From positions 1,364,001 through 1,428,000 of the forward strand of contig NZ_CP068046.1 of NCBI RefSeq assembly GCF_016698665.1: a DNA stretch of 64,000 nt, in the 5' to 3' direction. The notes beneath the pieces are model-generated. The model was not told the DNA's origin. It saw nothing but the letters and a program-made list of their open reading frames with translations, and ran no database searches. Below are positions 19,928-29,268 of this stretch, piece after piece. The stretch comes from Devosia rhizoryzae (GTDB lineage: Bacteria; Pseudomonadota; Alphaproteobacteria; Rhizobiales; Devosiaceae). Within the stretch, counting starts at the first letter, position 1, and the number at the start of each line of letters is the position of its first letter. The translations under genes were made by a program, and so were the position numbers.

Positions 19928-22900
19928 TTAGCCAGCTTGGGACATCAAGCTGGCATTGCCGCCTGCTGCGGTCGTGTCGATGCAAACATGGCGTTCCAGC
20001 AGGAGCAGGCCGGTCTGGTCGGCCGAGGTCAGTAGCGGCACGATTGCACCAGGCCGCGCGGCCAGCTGCGAACGTACGGTACCGAGCCCCGCCCCATGCC
20101 CAAAATAGGCCACGGCATCGAAGTCGCCATCGAGCTCTCCGCGATCATGACTGGCGATGATTGCCCTGCTTCCAACCTGCGCTGCCATCGCGGCCTGTGC
20201 TTGCTGATCTGCGACCGCGGGCCCCAGGCACAAAAGCGTGCCGCGCGGACTCATCTGCAAGACGTTGCTTTCTCCCGTGGGGCCGGGAAGCGTCAGTGGT
20301 GCCGTGTCGGCGCAGTGCGAGATCCTGGTAAACCGCGGCAGATAATGCGGTCCGCCAGCCTTCGGTCCGGTTCCTGAAAAGCCTTCGCCTCCGAAGGGCT
20401 GCGAGCCAACGACAGCGCCAATCTGATTGCGGTTCACATAGATATTGCCGGCGCGAACGCTTTTGGACACCTGCCGCACGCGAGAGGAAATGCGTGTGTG
20501 CAGACCGAAGGTTAGCCCGTAGCCGCTCCCGTTGATTGCTGCGATGACCTTGTCAAGCTCGGCAGCCTTGAATGTTGCGACATGAAGCACCGGCCCGAAG
20601 ATTTCTTCGGTCAGTTCCTCGATGCCTGTGATGCGCAGAACGGCCGGGGCAACGAAGGTGCCCTCCCCCGGCCCTGCCAGTCGATGGATCAACTTGCCGG
20701 CACGCGCATAGCTGTCGACATGAGCGGAAATCTTGGCCCGCGCTGCTTCGTCAATAACCGGGCCGATGTCGGTCGCGAGGTCCCATGGATTGCCGAGGCG
20801 CAGCTCATCCATGGCGCCTTTCAGCATCTCGATGGTGCGGTCGGCTGCATCCTCCTGCACATAGAGCACCCGCAAGGCTGAACAGCGCTGGCCCGCCGAC
20901 TGGAACGCTGAGGCGAGGATATCGCGCACTGCCTGCTCCGGCAGTGCCGTCGAGTCGACGATCATGGCATTGAGACCACCCGTTTCGGCGATCAGCGGCG
21001 CGGTGGGGGCGAGGTTAGCCGCCATTGCTCGATCGATACTGTGCGCAGTGGGCAGCGAGCCGGTAAAGACCACGCCGGCGATTGCCGGATCGGACACCAG
21101 GGCCGCCCCGATTTCACCACCTCCGGGCAAGAGCTGCACCGCATCGGGTGCGATGCCCGCCTCATGCATCAACTGCACAGCGCGGGTGGCGATCAGCGGC
21201 GTCTGCGGCGCCGGCTTGGCGAGCACGGCATTGCCTGCGACGAGAGCCGCGGCAATCTGGCCCGTGAAGATCGCCAAGGGGAAATTCCACGGTGAGACTG
21301 CAACGATAACACCGAGCGGCGCGTCCAGGGTCTGCCGTTTCGCTTCCTCCGCATAATAGCGCAGGAAATCGACAGCTTCGCGGACTTCGGCCACTGCGTC
21401 GGCCCAAGTCTTGCCGGCCTCGCGTGCGAGGAGGGCAAACAGCTCCGCTCGGTTCGCCTCGTAAAGATTAGCAGTCGCACGCAGCAGCGCTACACGATCG
21501 GCAACCGGCACTTGTGCCCAGCCGGATGTCACAGCAGCGCCAATGGCCAGCTTCACATCATTGGGGGTGGCATTAATGACTGTGCCGAGCCGATCGCTGG
21601 GTTGGGCCGGGTTGGTCACCGGAACAGGATCGCCGGTTATCGCTGCAGGCCGGCCCAACAAAGGCCGGGCTTGCCATTGCGCCGTTTGGAACGCGTTTCG
21701 CGCCGCGTGCACTGCGCCGAACGCCACGGGATCGGTCAGGTCAAGTCCTGCCGAATTGCGCCGGGGTGCAAAGATCGCGGAAGGTGCCGGGATTGCGGTA
21801 TTGGCGATCTTGTCACCCAAAGCCAACACCTTGCCGATCGGGTCTTCAGCAACGACCGCGGCCGGGATGTGCTCGTCGGCGATTTGATAGACGAAGGATC
21901 CGTTCGCCCCATTTTCGAGCAGCCGCCGGACCAGATAGGCCAGCAGGTCCTTGTGCGCTCCGACCGGCGCGTAGATCCGGGTGCGTGTTCCCGCCGTGGT
22001 GCGCAATACATCGTGCAACCGCTCGCCCATGCCGTGGAGGCGCTGGAACTCATATGTATCGGTCGCCCGTCCGGCTTCCTTGGCCAGGTGCAGAACGGCG
22101 GCGGCAGTATGCGCGTTGTGCGAGGCATATTGCGGATAGATGCTGGGTGATGCGAAGAGGCGCCGCGCGGCAGCGAGATAGCTGATGTCGGTCGAAGCCT
22201 TGCGGGTGAAGACTGGATAATTATCCAGCCCCATGACCTGCGCACGCTTGATCTCGGCATCCCAATAGGCACCCTTGACCAGCCGCACCATGATGCGGCG
22301 GCCGAGCGCGCTGGCAGTTGCCTCCAGCGAGTCGATCAGCGGCAGAACGCGCTTGCCATAGGCCTGCACCACGACGCCAAAGCCGTCCCAGCCGGCCAGT
22401 TCGGGCGTCGCCAGAACCTCGGCGATGATGTCGAGCGAGAGATCGAGCCGGTCGGCCTCTTCGGCATCGATGTTGAAACCCATATTGGCATTCTTTGCGG
22501 CGATAGCGAGTTGCCGCGTCGCCCCGACCAGCTCGGTCATGACCCGATCGCGCTGAGCAAATTCATAGCGAGGATGCAGCGCCGAGAGCTTGATCGAAAT
22601 GCCTGGATTGTCGCGCACGGAAGGCGCGGTGCAATGGGGCGCCAACCGGGCAATGGCCGAGGCATAGGCGTCGAGGTAACGCGCGGCGTCTTCGGACGTC
22701 CGCGCGGCCTCGCCCAGCATGTCATAGGAATAACGGTAGCCCTGCGCTTCAGGCTTACGCGCGTTGGCAATGGCTTCGTCGATGGTGCGGCCGAAAACGA
22801 ACTGGCTACCGAGGAGGCGCATGGCCTGCGCCACGGCGGCGCGAATGACGGGCTCACCCAGCCGCGCAACGGCGCGATGCAGCGCGTTCTTGGGACCGAC

Positions 22901-23308
22901 TTCAGGCTCGCCCAGAACGTCTGCCGTCAGGTTCAGCGCCCAGGAAGAAAAATTGACCAGCCCGCTGGATGAGCCACCGAAATGGCTCTCCCAATCGAGA
23001 CCACCCACCTTGTCCTGGATAAGAGCGTCGACTGTTTGGGCGTCGGGCACGCGGAGCAGCGCCTCGGCCAGGGACATCAGCGCCACGCCTTCGTCTGTCG
23101 CCAGGCCATACTCGGCCAGAAAGGACTCCATCAAACCCAGCCTATTGCCTCTCCGCACCGTTTCCACCAGCTTTTCAGCGTGGGTGGAGATGGCAGCCCG
23201 ATCGGCCTCGGAGAGGCCGCAGTCAGCGATGAGCTGGCGCACCAGGCTGGACTCATCGGCAAGATTTTGCGCGCGAATGGCGCGGCGGGCGGAGGCGGTG
23301 TCGGACAA
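19928..23308 (-). CDS. putA: Bifunctional proline dehydrogenase / L-glutamate gamma-semialdehyde dehydrogenase
   Basis: Oxidises proline to glutamate in two steps and passes electrons to quinone from FAD in the first. The 1126 residues hold a helical arm (1-130), a PRODH barrel (about 150-470, with the Y-x-x-Y-D-M-L-G-E start and RLVKGAYWD) and an ALDH domain (about 550-1010, catalytic Glu 775 and Cys 809). A C-terminal domain of about 110 residues follows, as in longer PutA proteins. There is no ribbon-helix-helix domain, so it does not regulate itself. The start is TTG at 23308 with GGAG seven bases upstream; no in-frame ATG fits the N-terminus better. The divergent Lrp-type gene is the likely activator. 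The last codons form a 9-bp hairpin (19931-19954). Confidence 0.96.
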   Translation of the reverse strand: MSDTASARRAIRAQNLADESSLVRQLIADCGLSEADRAAISTHAEKLVETVRRGNRLGLMESFLAEYGLATDEGVALMSLAEALLRVPDAQTVDALIQDKVGGLDWESHFGGSSSGLVNFSSWALNLTADVLGEPEVGPKNALHRAVARLGEPVIRAAVAQAMRLLGSQFVFGRTIDEAIANARKPEAQGYRYSYDMLGEAARTSEDAARYLDAYASAIARLAPHCTAPSVRDNPGISIKLSALHPRYEFAQRDRVMTELVGATRQLAIAAKNANMGFNIDAEEADRLDLSLDIIAEVLATPELAGWDGFGVVVQAYGKRVLPLIDSLEATASALGRRIMVRLVKGAYWDAEIKRAQVMGLDNYPVFTRKASTDISYLAAARRLFASPSIYPQYASHNAHTAAAVLHLAKEAGRATDTYEFQRLHGMGERLHDVLRTTAGTRTRIYAPVGAHKDLLAYLVRRLLENGANGSFVYQIADEHIPAAVVAEDPIGKVLALGDKIANTAIPAPSAIFAPRRNSAGLDLTDPVAFGAVHAARNAFQTAQWQARPLLGRPAAITGDPVPVTNPAQPSDRLGTVINATPNDVKLAIGAAVTSGWAQVPVADRVALLRATANLYEANRAELFALLAREAGKTWADAVAEVREAVDFLRYYAEEAKRQTLDAPLGVIVAVSPWNFPLAIFTGQIAAALVAGNAVLAKPAPQTPLIATRAVQLMHEAGIAPDAVQLLPGGGEIGAALVSDPAIAGVVFTGSLPTAHSIDRAMAANLAPTAPLIAETGGLNAMIVDSTALPEQAVRDILASAFQSAGQRCSALRVLYVQEDAADRTIEMLKGAMDELRLGNPWDLATDIGPVIDEAARAKISAHVDSYARAGKLIHRLAGPGEGTFVAPAVLRITGIEELTEEIFGPVLHVATFKAAELDKVIAAINGSGYGLTFGLHTRISSRVRQVSKSVRAGNIYVNRNQIGAVVGSQPFGGEGFSGTGPKAGGPHYLPRFTRISHCADTAPLTLPGPTGESNVLQMSPRGTLLCLGPAVADQQAQAAMAAQVGSRAIIASHDRGELDGDFDAVAYFGHGAGLGTVRSQLAARPGAIVPLLTSADQTGLLLLERHVCIDTTAAGGNASLMSQAG

Positions 23309-23443
23309 GGGAAGGCTCCATGGCGTGACGCTACGGTCACATCAGCAATGCCAGAAACAGAACAGACGTTTTGCCTGAAGTTGTCGCCGAGAACGCCATC
23401 TCAGGTTAGAGTTGGAGCACTCGACAAGACAAAAGCCTACGAA

Positions 23444-23917
23444 ATGACCAAGAGCGACACTTTAGACCTCCTTGACAGACGTATCCTCAACGAGCTTGCC
23501 CGCGATGGACGGATCAGCGTGGCTGAACTCAGCCGGCGCGTGAACCTGAGCAAAACGCCCTGCCAGGCGCGTATCACCCGTCTGGAACAGGCGGGCTATA
23601 TTCTGGGCTACAGGGCGATCATTGATCCCGAGCGCCTGGGCAGGCCGCATGTTGCTTTTGTGGAGGTCAAGCTCAGCGACACTCGGAAGGCGGCGTTGAG
23701 CGCTTTCAACAAGGCGGTACGAGCAATTCCCGAAGTCGAGCAGGCACATATGATTGCGTCGAGTTTCGACTACCTCCTCAAGGTGCGCACGCAAGACATT
23801 GCCGAGTACCGGGAAGTGCTCGGCGAAAAGATCAGCAGCTTGCCCCATGTGGCGCATACCAGCACCCATGTGTCCATGGAGTCGGTCAAAGGTGACCGGG
23901 GTCAGGGCGGCTCGTAG
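23444..23917 (+). CDS. putR: Lrp/AsnC-family regulator, probable proline-responsive activator of putA
   Basis: There are 157 residues from the ATG at 23444; the frame upstream of it lies inside putA and is not used. The N-terminal helix-turn-helix reads ISVAELSRRVNLSKTPCQARI at about 27-47, and the C-terminal RAM effector domain spans about 70-150. It stands divergent to putA across 135 bases, the classic putR-putA arrangement in Alphaproteobacteria, so proline sensing is inferred from context. The Shine-Dalgarno match is poor. The gene ends 11 bases from the convergent LrgB gene. Confidence 0.88.
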   Translation: MTKSDTLDLLDRRILNELARDGRISVAELSRRVNLSKTPCQARITRLEQAGYILGYRAIIDPERLGRPHVAFVEVKLSDTRKAALSAFNKAVRAIPEVEQAHMIASSFDYLLKVRTQDIAEYREVLGEKISSLPHVAHTSTHVSMESVKGDRGQGGS

Positions 23918-23928
23918 ACCTTCGCAGG

Positions 23929-24657
23929 TCACGCGCCCGCGAGAGGGCCGTAAACCAGCGGAACGATGATCGCGGTGACGACGCCGTTGAGCGCCATGGC
24001 GAGGCCAGCGAACGACCCGGCGATTGGGTTCACTTGATAGGCGCGTGCCGTACCAATGCCATGCGAGGTGAGGCCCGCAGCAAAGCCCCGCGCTGCATAG
24101 TCGGTGATCTTGAGCGCGTTCATGAGCGGCGTGACGATGACCGCGCCCAGAATGCCCGTAGCGATGACGAGAACGGCAGTCAGGGCAGGTTCGGCGCCGA
24201 TTTCACCCGCGATGCCAACGGCAATACCGGCGGTCACCGATTTGGGGACGAGAGCGAGGATGATCTCGCGGCCGGCGCCGAGCAGAAAGGCGATCATCGT
24301 GGCAGAGGCGATAGCGAACGGTGCCCCGATGGCGAGGGCCGCCAGGATCGGCAAGGCTTTTGCCCGTACAAGCTGACGAGCGCGATAAAGCGGCACGGCA
24401 AGCGCGACTGTGGCCGGACCCAGGATGAAGTGAATGAACTGGGCGCCGTCGAAATAGGTGTCATAGCGTGTGCCGGTCAGCTGCAGCACGATGACGACGG
24501 CGACAATGGTGATCAGCACCGGATTGACCAGGGCATGAAAGCCGCTGGCCTTTGCGAGCCGCTGGGCGCCCACGAAGATGCCGACGGTTAAGGTGAGCCA
24601 GAGCAGTGGGCTGGCGGCGAGATAGACCCAAAGGTCGAAGGGCGTTGCTGCATTCAT
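23929..24657 (-). CDS. LrgB-family membrane protein
   Basis: A 242-residue membrane protein with seven or eight predicted helices. The conserved block FILGPATVALAVPLYRARQLV and the glycine-rich SHGIGTARAYQVNP are LrgB/CidB hallmarks. In other bacteria, LrgAB-type pairs are linked to murein hydrolase control, or act as transporters of small organic acids such as pyruvate or glycolate. It overlaps the LrgA gene by four bases (ATGA). Its position at the tail of a peptide-uptake operon makes a transporter role more likely here, which is inference. Confidence 0.88.
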   Translation of the reverse strand: MNAATPFDLWVYLAASPLLWLTLTVGIFVGAQRLAKASGFHALVNPVLITIVAVVIVLQLTGTRYDTYFDGAQFIHFILGPATVALAVPLYRARQLVRAKALPILAALAIGAPFAIASATMIAFLLGAGREIILALVPKSVTAGIAVGIAGEIGAEPALTAVLVIATGILGAVIVTPLMNALKITDYAARGFAAGLTSHGIGTARAYQVNPIAGSFAGLAMALNGVVTAIIVPLVYGPLAGA

Positions 24658-25034
24658 GGCAATGCCCGGCGACTGGACTGCAACCGGCTGACGAGGCGGA
24701 AGACGCCGACCGTCACCAGCAGCGTCATTACGGTCGAGACCACGAGGGCAACAATCAGCGCAAGACCGTGGTCGAGGATCAGGCTGTGGTGCTGGGAAAT
24801 GCCGACGCCGGCCGGTACGAAGACGAGGCCTAGATTGGCCAGCAGTGTGTCGGCGACTTTGGCAATGGGACCCTGCTCGGCCGCTTCAGGCTTTCGGAGA
24901 TGACCATGAAGGGTCAGCACGGCGAACATCAGGACGATGCCGATCACCGGCCCCGGCACGGGCCAGGCGAAGGCGCGAACGATGACCTCGCCGGCAAGCT
25001 GGCAGGCCAGCAGAGCGAACAATCCAAGCAGCAT
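24654..25034 (-). CDS. LrgA/CidA-family membrane protein
   Basis: A 126-residue protein with four helices. The block AGEVIVRAFAWPVPGPVIGIVLMF carries the family's PxPGPVxG signature. It is the partner of the overlapping LrgB gene. It starts 22 bases after the amidohydrolase stop codon, in the same direction as the dpp1 operon, so it is probably the last pair of that transcript. Confidence 0.88.
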   Translation of the reverse strand: MLLGLFALLACQLAGEVIVRAFAWPVPGPVIGIVLMFAVLTLHGHLRKPEAAEQGPIAKVADTLLANLGLVFVPAGVGISQHHSLILDHGLALIVALVVSTVMTLLVTVGVFRLVSRLQSSRRALP

Positions 25035-25056
25035 GGTGTCTCACCGGGTCGGAAGA

Positions 25057-26292
25057 TCAGTGCAGCTGGTTCTTGGCAAACTGGCCGCGGGTCATGATGG
25101 CGGCCATGTGAGCGCCGTCGCCCTGCAGCACGGAGATGTCCTCGAACGGGTCGCCATCGACCACGAGAAGGTCGGCGGAGGCGTTGGCGGCAATGACGCC
25201 AGCCTCGCCTTCGAGCTGGCACAGCCGCGCGCCGATGGTCGTGGCAGAGCGGATGATTTCGGCATTGGTGAGCACCTTGGCAAGGAGCTCGAATTCCATG
25301 CAGTGATACTTGCGCAATTGGCCCAAGAGGTCTGAGCCGAAGGCCATCGGCAGTCCGGCATCGCGCATGATCTCGAGCGAGCGCAGGCCGCCGCTGCGGA
25401 CGACGTCGATCTTGGCAAACTCGGCAGCGCCCAGACCCAGCGCCTCGCCCTCGAGCGCCAGCGCGTCATAGGCGACAAGCGTCGGCACCGCGATGCAGCC
25501 CTTTTCGGCAGCAAGCTTTGCCGTTTCCGGCTCGATCAGGTTGCAATGTTCGAGGGAATGGACGCCCAGCTCGACGCAGCGGCGGATGGCCTTGTCGGTA
25601 TAGACATGGGCGGCGACATAGAGCCCGGCGTTTTCGGCCTCTTCCACCATGGCGAGAATTTCCTCGCGCGAATACTGGATCGAATGGATGGGATCGTTGG
25701 GCGACGACACGCCGCCATTGGCCATGACCTTGATGAAATTGGCGCCTTCCTTGATCATCGTGCGGCAGGCGGCGCGGACATTGTCGACGCCATCGACGAT
25801 GAGGCCCATTGAGCCCAAACGGTCCGAGAAGATGCCCGGCCGGTCATCGGTGCGCGAGCGCAGGTCGGCATGGCCGCCGGTCGTGGTCAGGCCCTTGCCG
25901 CAGATGACGATACGCGGGCCGGTGATCACGCCCTCGTTGACGGCGCGCACCAGGCCGTAATCGGCGCCACCCAGGTCGCGCAGCGTGGTAAAGCCGCGGA
26001 GCAGCGCCTCGTTCATCACCCGCGCCGAGCGCAGGGCCGCGAGCGAAGCGGGCGCCGTCATGTTGCCCCAAAGGTCGAGCGTTTCGGCAACGACGTGAAC
26101 GTGACAGTCGATGAGACCGGGCATGATCGTGCGGCCGCCAACATCGATGGTCGTGGCACCGGCGGGGGCCGCGATGTTTTCCCCAACGGCCACGATCCGG
26201 TCGCCGGTCACCAGCACATCGAGGCCGTCGGCCAGAGTGCCCTGCTCTGCGTCAAGCACGCGGCCGCCGGTAAATAGAGTGCTGGTCGTCAT
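25057..26292 (-). CDS. Metal-dependent amidohydrolase (imidazolonepropionase-like/Xaa-Pro dipeptidase-like)
   Basis: A 411-residue cytoplasmic hydrolase of the amidohydrolase superfamily. The metal site is visible: HVH after GLIDC (near 64-66), the bridging Lys in FIKVMANGG, His in AAHVYT and EHCN, and Asp in FGSDLLG. The ATG at 26292 has GGAG eight bases upstream and is preferred over a TTG one codon earlier. It lies 16 bases after the dpp1 ATPase gene and probably acts on the imported compound. A close paralogue is at 39997-41244. Substrate unknown; peptidase or N-acyl/lactam hydrolase activity is possible. Confidence 0.85.
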   Translation of the reverse strand: MTTSTLFTGGRVLDAEQGTLADGLDVLVTGDRIVAVGENIAAPAGATTIDVGGRTIMPGLIDCHVHVVAETLDLWGNMTAPASLAALRSARVMNEALLRGFTTLRDLGGADYGLVRAVNEGVITGPRIVICGKGLTTTGGHADLRSRTDDRPGIFSDRLGSMGLIVDGVDNVRAACRTMIKEGANFIKVMANGGVSSPNDPIHSIQYSREEILAMVEEAENAGLYVAAHVYTDKAIRRCVELGVHSLEHCNLIEPETAKLAAEKGCIAVPTLVAYDALALEGEALGLGAAEFAKIDVVRSGGLRSLEIMRDAGLPMAFGSDLLGQLRKYHCMEFELLAKVLTNAEIIRSATTIGARLCQLEGEAGVIAANASADLLVVDGDPFEDISVLQGDGAHMAAIMTRGQFAKNQLH

Positions 26293-26308
26293 CAAAAGTT
26301 CTCCAAAC

Positions 26309-27283
26309 CTAGCGGTGGTGGCACGCCACCAATTGCCCTTCCGGCCGCGCCGTCAATGCCGGCTCAACCGTCTTGCACACTTCGGTGGCCAGGGGGCAGC
26401 GCGTGTGGAACGGGCAACCGGAGGGTTTGCGCGTGGCGCTCGGGATATCATCGTTGGTGGCGCTGAATTGATGGCGCTTGCGCGGATCGTGCGAGGGCGC
26501 CGAGCGCATCAAGAGCTCGGTATAGGGATGGGTTGGGTGCCCGAAGATCAGCGTCTTGGGCGCGATCTCGACGATTTTGCCCAGATACATGACGGCGACG
26601 CGATGCGAGATGAATTCGACCACGCCAAGGTCATGCGAGATGGAGAGAAACGAGACGCCGAGGTCACGCTGCAGATCGCTCAAGAGATTGAGGATCTGCG
26701 CCTGCACCGACACGTCGAGCGCCGAAACCGGCTCGTCGCAGACGATGACATCGGGGTTGAGCGCTAGGGCCCGCGCGATCCCAATGCGCTGGCGCTGGCC
26801 GCCGGAAAACTGGTGCGCAAAATTGTCGGCCTGGTCGGGGCGCAGGCCCACGCGCTGCATCAGCTCGGCGACGCGATCGTCACGCTCGGCCTTGGTGCCC
26901 ACCTTGTGGATATCGAGCGGCGCGCGAATGATGTCTTTCACGCGCTGACGGGGGTTGAGCGACGAGAACGGGTCCTGGAAAACGATCTGCATGCGGCGGC
27001 GATAGCTTTTCAGCGCCGAGCGGTTGAAGCCCCGGATCTCTTGTCCATCGAAATTGACCGTCCCGCCGGTTGGCTTGACCAACCCCATCAGCGCCAGGCC
27101 GGTCGTCGACTTGCCGCAGCCGCTCTCGCCCACAAGGCTCAGCGTTTCGCCGCGATTGAGCGAAAAACTCACGCCATCGACAGCTTTGACGGCGCCGACC
27201 TGGCGCTGCAATACACCGGCGCGAATGGGGAAATGGACTTCGAGATTGTCGACGCTGAGGAGCGGCGTGGCGTCAGGCTGCAT
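26309..27283 (-). CDS. Dpp/Opp-type ABC importer ATPase, DppF-like (dpp1)
   Basis: A 324-residue ATPase with Walker [11 protein letters not shown]-loop FQDPFSSLNPR, signature FSGGQRQR, Walker [13 protein letters not shown] and an H-loop. The C-terminal oligopeptide/dipeptide extension contains CPFHTRCPLA. The start is the ATG at 27283; upstream sequence in the same frame lies inside the preceding ATPase gene and is not homologous. It overlaps that gene by 11 bases. The partner ATPase is DppD-like, and the two presumably energise the two permeases of the operon. Confidence 0.93.
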   Translation of the reverse strand: MQPDATPLLSVDNLEVHFPIRAGVLQRQVGAVKAVDGVSFSLNRGETLSLVGESGCGKSTTGLALMGLVKPTGGTVNFDGQEIRGFNRSALKSYRRRMQIVFQDPFSSLNPRQRVKDIIRAPLDIHKVGTKAERDDRVAELMQRVGLRPDQADNFAHQFSGGQRQRIGIARALALNPDVIVCDEPVSALDVSVQAQILNLLSDLQRDLGVSFLSISHDLGVVEFISHRVAVMYLGKIVEIAPKTLIFGHPTHPYTELLMRSAPSHDPRKRHQFSATNDDIPSATRKPSGCPFHTRCPLATEVCKTVEPALTARPEGQLVACHHR

Positions 27284-28277
27284 TGTCGTGCTCCCAGCAA
27301 GCGGCCCAGTGGCCGGGGCGTTTTTCCTGGAACGGCGGGCGCTCCTCGAGGCAGCGGGCCGAGGCACCCGGGCATCTTGGCGCGAAGGCGCAGCCCTTCG
27401 GCAGGTCCCAGAGCGGCGGCACGGTGCCGGAAATATCGGCGAGGCGATCGCCGGCCTGGCTCGAGGCGCCGCCCTGCGGCACCGCACCCATGAGGCCGAT
27501 CGTATAGGGGTGGAAGGGCCGGTCGAAGAGGTCGAAGATGCTGGCCTCTTCAACCTTGCGGCCGGCATACATGACGATCACCCGATCGGCGACCTCGGAG
27601 ACGACGCCCAGATCGTGGGTGATGAGGATTTGCGCCGTACCGAGGCGCTTTTGCAGGTCCGAAATCAAGCCAAGGATTTGGGCCTGGATGGTAACGTCGA
27701 GAGCGGTGGTCGGCTCGTCGGCGATGATGATCTTGGGATCGCAGGCCAGCGCCAAAGCGATCATGGCGCGCTGCCGCATGCCGCCCGAAAGTTCGTGCGG
27801 GAACTGCCCGGCGCGGCGCTCGGGGTCCGGCATCTGCACCAGCTGCAGCGTCTCGACCGCCTTGGCGTGGGCTTCCTTGCGAGAGCATTTGCGGTGCTGG
27901 CGGACGGCTTCGGCAATCTGTTCGCCGATGCGCAGCACGGGATTGAGCGCCGTTAGCGGCTCCTGGAAGATCATGGCGATCTTTTCGCCGCGATAATCTT
28001 CGACCTGCCGCTCGCTCATGGCCATAAAGTCCTGGCCATCGATGAGGATCTTGCCAGAAGCCACCTTAGCCGCATCCGGAAGGAGGCGCAGCAGCGCAAG
28101 CGCGGTCATGGACTTGCCGCAACCGCTTTCCCCCACGATGCAGAGCGTTTCGCCCGCACGCACATGAAGGTTCATTTCGGAGACAACAGCAAAGCTTCCC
28201 TGGCCGCCATTGATCTCGATCTCAAGATCGGTGACCTGCAGCACGGGAGCCTGATCGTTTTGTACAATGGCGTTCAT
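27273..28277 (-). CDS. Dpp/Opp-type ABC importer ATPase, DppD-like (dpp1)
   Basis: A 334-residue ATPase with Walker [10 protein letters not shown], signature LSGGMRQR, Walker [13 protein letters not shown] and the C-terminal Cys-rich oligopeptide/dipeptide extension (FAPRCPGAS...). AAGGAGA stands a few bases before the ATG at 28277. The last Walker A residue is Met rather than Thr/Ser, as in many DppD proteins. It is followed by the overlapping DppF-like gene and preceded by the deacylase gene. Confidence 0.93.
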   Translation of the reverse strand: MNAIVQNDQAPVLQVTDLEIEINGGQGSFAVVSEMNLHVRAGETLCIVGESGCGKSMTALALLRLLPDAAKVASGKILIDGQDFMAMSERQVEDYRGEKIAMIFQEPLTALNPVLRIGEQIAEAVRQHRKCSRKEAHAKAVETLQLVQMPDPERRAGQFPHELSGGMRQRAMIALALACDPKIIIADEPTTALDVTIQAQILGLISDLQKRLGTAQILITHDLGVVSEVADRVIVMYAGRKVEEASIFDLFDRPFHPYTIGLMGAVPQGGASSQAGDRLADISGTVPPLWDLPKGCAFAPRCPGASARCLEERPPFQEKRPGHWAACWEHDNAA

Positions 28278-28306
28278 CGCTATTGTCTCCTTGTCCTGGT
28301 GCCCGT

Positions 28307-29251
28307 TCAGTCGGTGGCGCCGTCGAGATTGCCGACCATGTAGGCATAGTCGCCGCTCTGGACGACGTTGCGGGTGAGGTGCTGCATGATCATGATGCCG
28401 TTCGCGAACGGGGTCTTGATCTCTTCGAGCACTTCGAAATTGTAAGGGCTGACGACGCGGCCGAGCAGTTGATCGCCGGTGATGGTTTCCCCGTTTGCGG
28501 GAGCCAGCGTTTCGATGAAACCGCCCTGGGTGGGTCGAATACCTGCCAGCTCGGTGACGACGATCTGCTTGGGATTGGGCGTGACTTCACCCGGGATGAC
28601 GCCCTTGCTGCGAAGCATATTGAGCACGCCGTCGACCGTGCGCTTGATATAGGGGGTCTGGTCGACGATGCCGCCGCCGAGCTCGATGACGGCGACCGGA
28701 ATGTTGCGGGTATCGATGGTCACCGACTTGGTGGTGCCACCGAAAACGGTGCCCTGCTTGTTCTCGACCGGACGGTACAGCACCTTAGAGCCGAAGGCGC
28801 GCGACAGTTCTTCGTCGTTCCAGATGTAGACATAGTCGACGGTCGGCCGATCGGTGCCGCTGTGCAGATCGATGTGGATATCGATGACGTTGAGATACTG
28901 CTCGGTCAGGGCATGGGCGAGCTGCTGGCTATAGGTGCCCTTGGGGTTGCCGGGAAACTGGCGATTGAGGTCGACCTTGTCGATGGTCGCATAGCGCTCG
29001 TTGACGGCGAAGGCGGACGGGTTGGCCACCGGCAGCAGCAGGATGCGACCCTTGAGCGGCATGTCCTTGAGGATGTGGAAGAGCTCGAGGATGGCCTGCG
29101 AACCGGTATTTTCATTGCCATGGATGGAGGCCGAGATGCCGACGGTCGGGCCCGGTTCCTCGCCGACCAGCTCGTGGATGAAGAGCACCGCATCGCTGCC
29201 ATCGGCATTGGTGGTGAACTTGGGACGGAGCTGGTTGATGGTTTTGACCAT
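28307..29251 (-). CDS. AstE/AspA-family (succinylglutamate desuccinylase/aspartoacylase) deacylase
   Basis: A 314-residue zinc carboxypeptidase-like protein. The zinc-binding HGNE lies in SASIHGNENTGSQ, the third ligand fits DLHSGTDRP, and the catalytic Glu fits AVIELGGG. The ATG at 29251 has AAGGA upstream; the longer frame runs into the permease gene and is rejected. It is embedded between the permease and ATPase genes of dpp1, so it probably removes an acyl group from, or cleaves an amide in, the imported substrate. EutE/DoeB of ectoine catabolism belongs to the same family and pairs with an M24-fold hydrolase, which is also present in this operon. The exact substrate is unknown. Confidence 0.82.
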   Translation of the reverse strand: MVKTINQLRPKFTTNADGSDAVLFIHELVGEEPGPTVGISASIHGNENTGSQAILELFHILKDMPLKGRILLLPVANPSAFAVNERYATIDKVDLNRQFPGNPKGTYSQQLAHALTEQYLNVIDIHIDLHSGTDRPTVDYVYIWNDEELSRAFGSKVLYRPVENKQGTVFGGTTKSVTIDTRNIPVAVIELGGGIVDQTPYIKRTVDGVLNMLRSKGVIPGEVTPNPKQIVVTELAGIRPTQGGFIETLAPANGETITGDQLLGRVVSPYNFEVLEEIKTPFANGIMIMQHLTRNVVQSGDYAYMVGNLDGATD

Positions 29252-29268
29252 GCGAATATTCCTTGGTG

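Noticed and set aside
19931..19954. Hairpin as putA terminator
   Set aside because: The stem lies within the last putA codons before the stop and has no T run after it.
27284..27568. N-terminal extension of the dpp1 DppF-like ATPase
   Set aside because: Arg/Pro-rich shadow of the upstream ATPase gene; family similarity starts at 27283.
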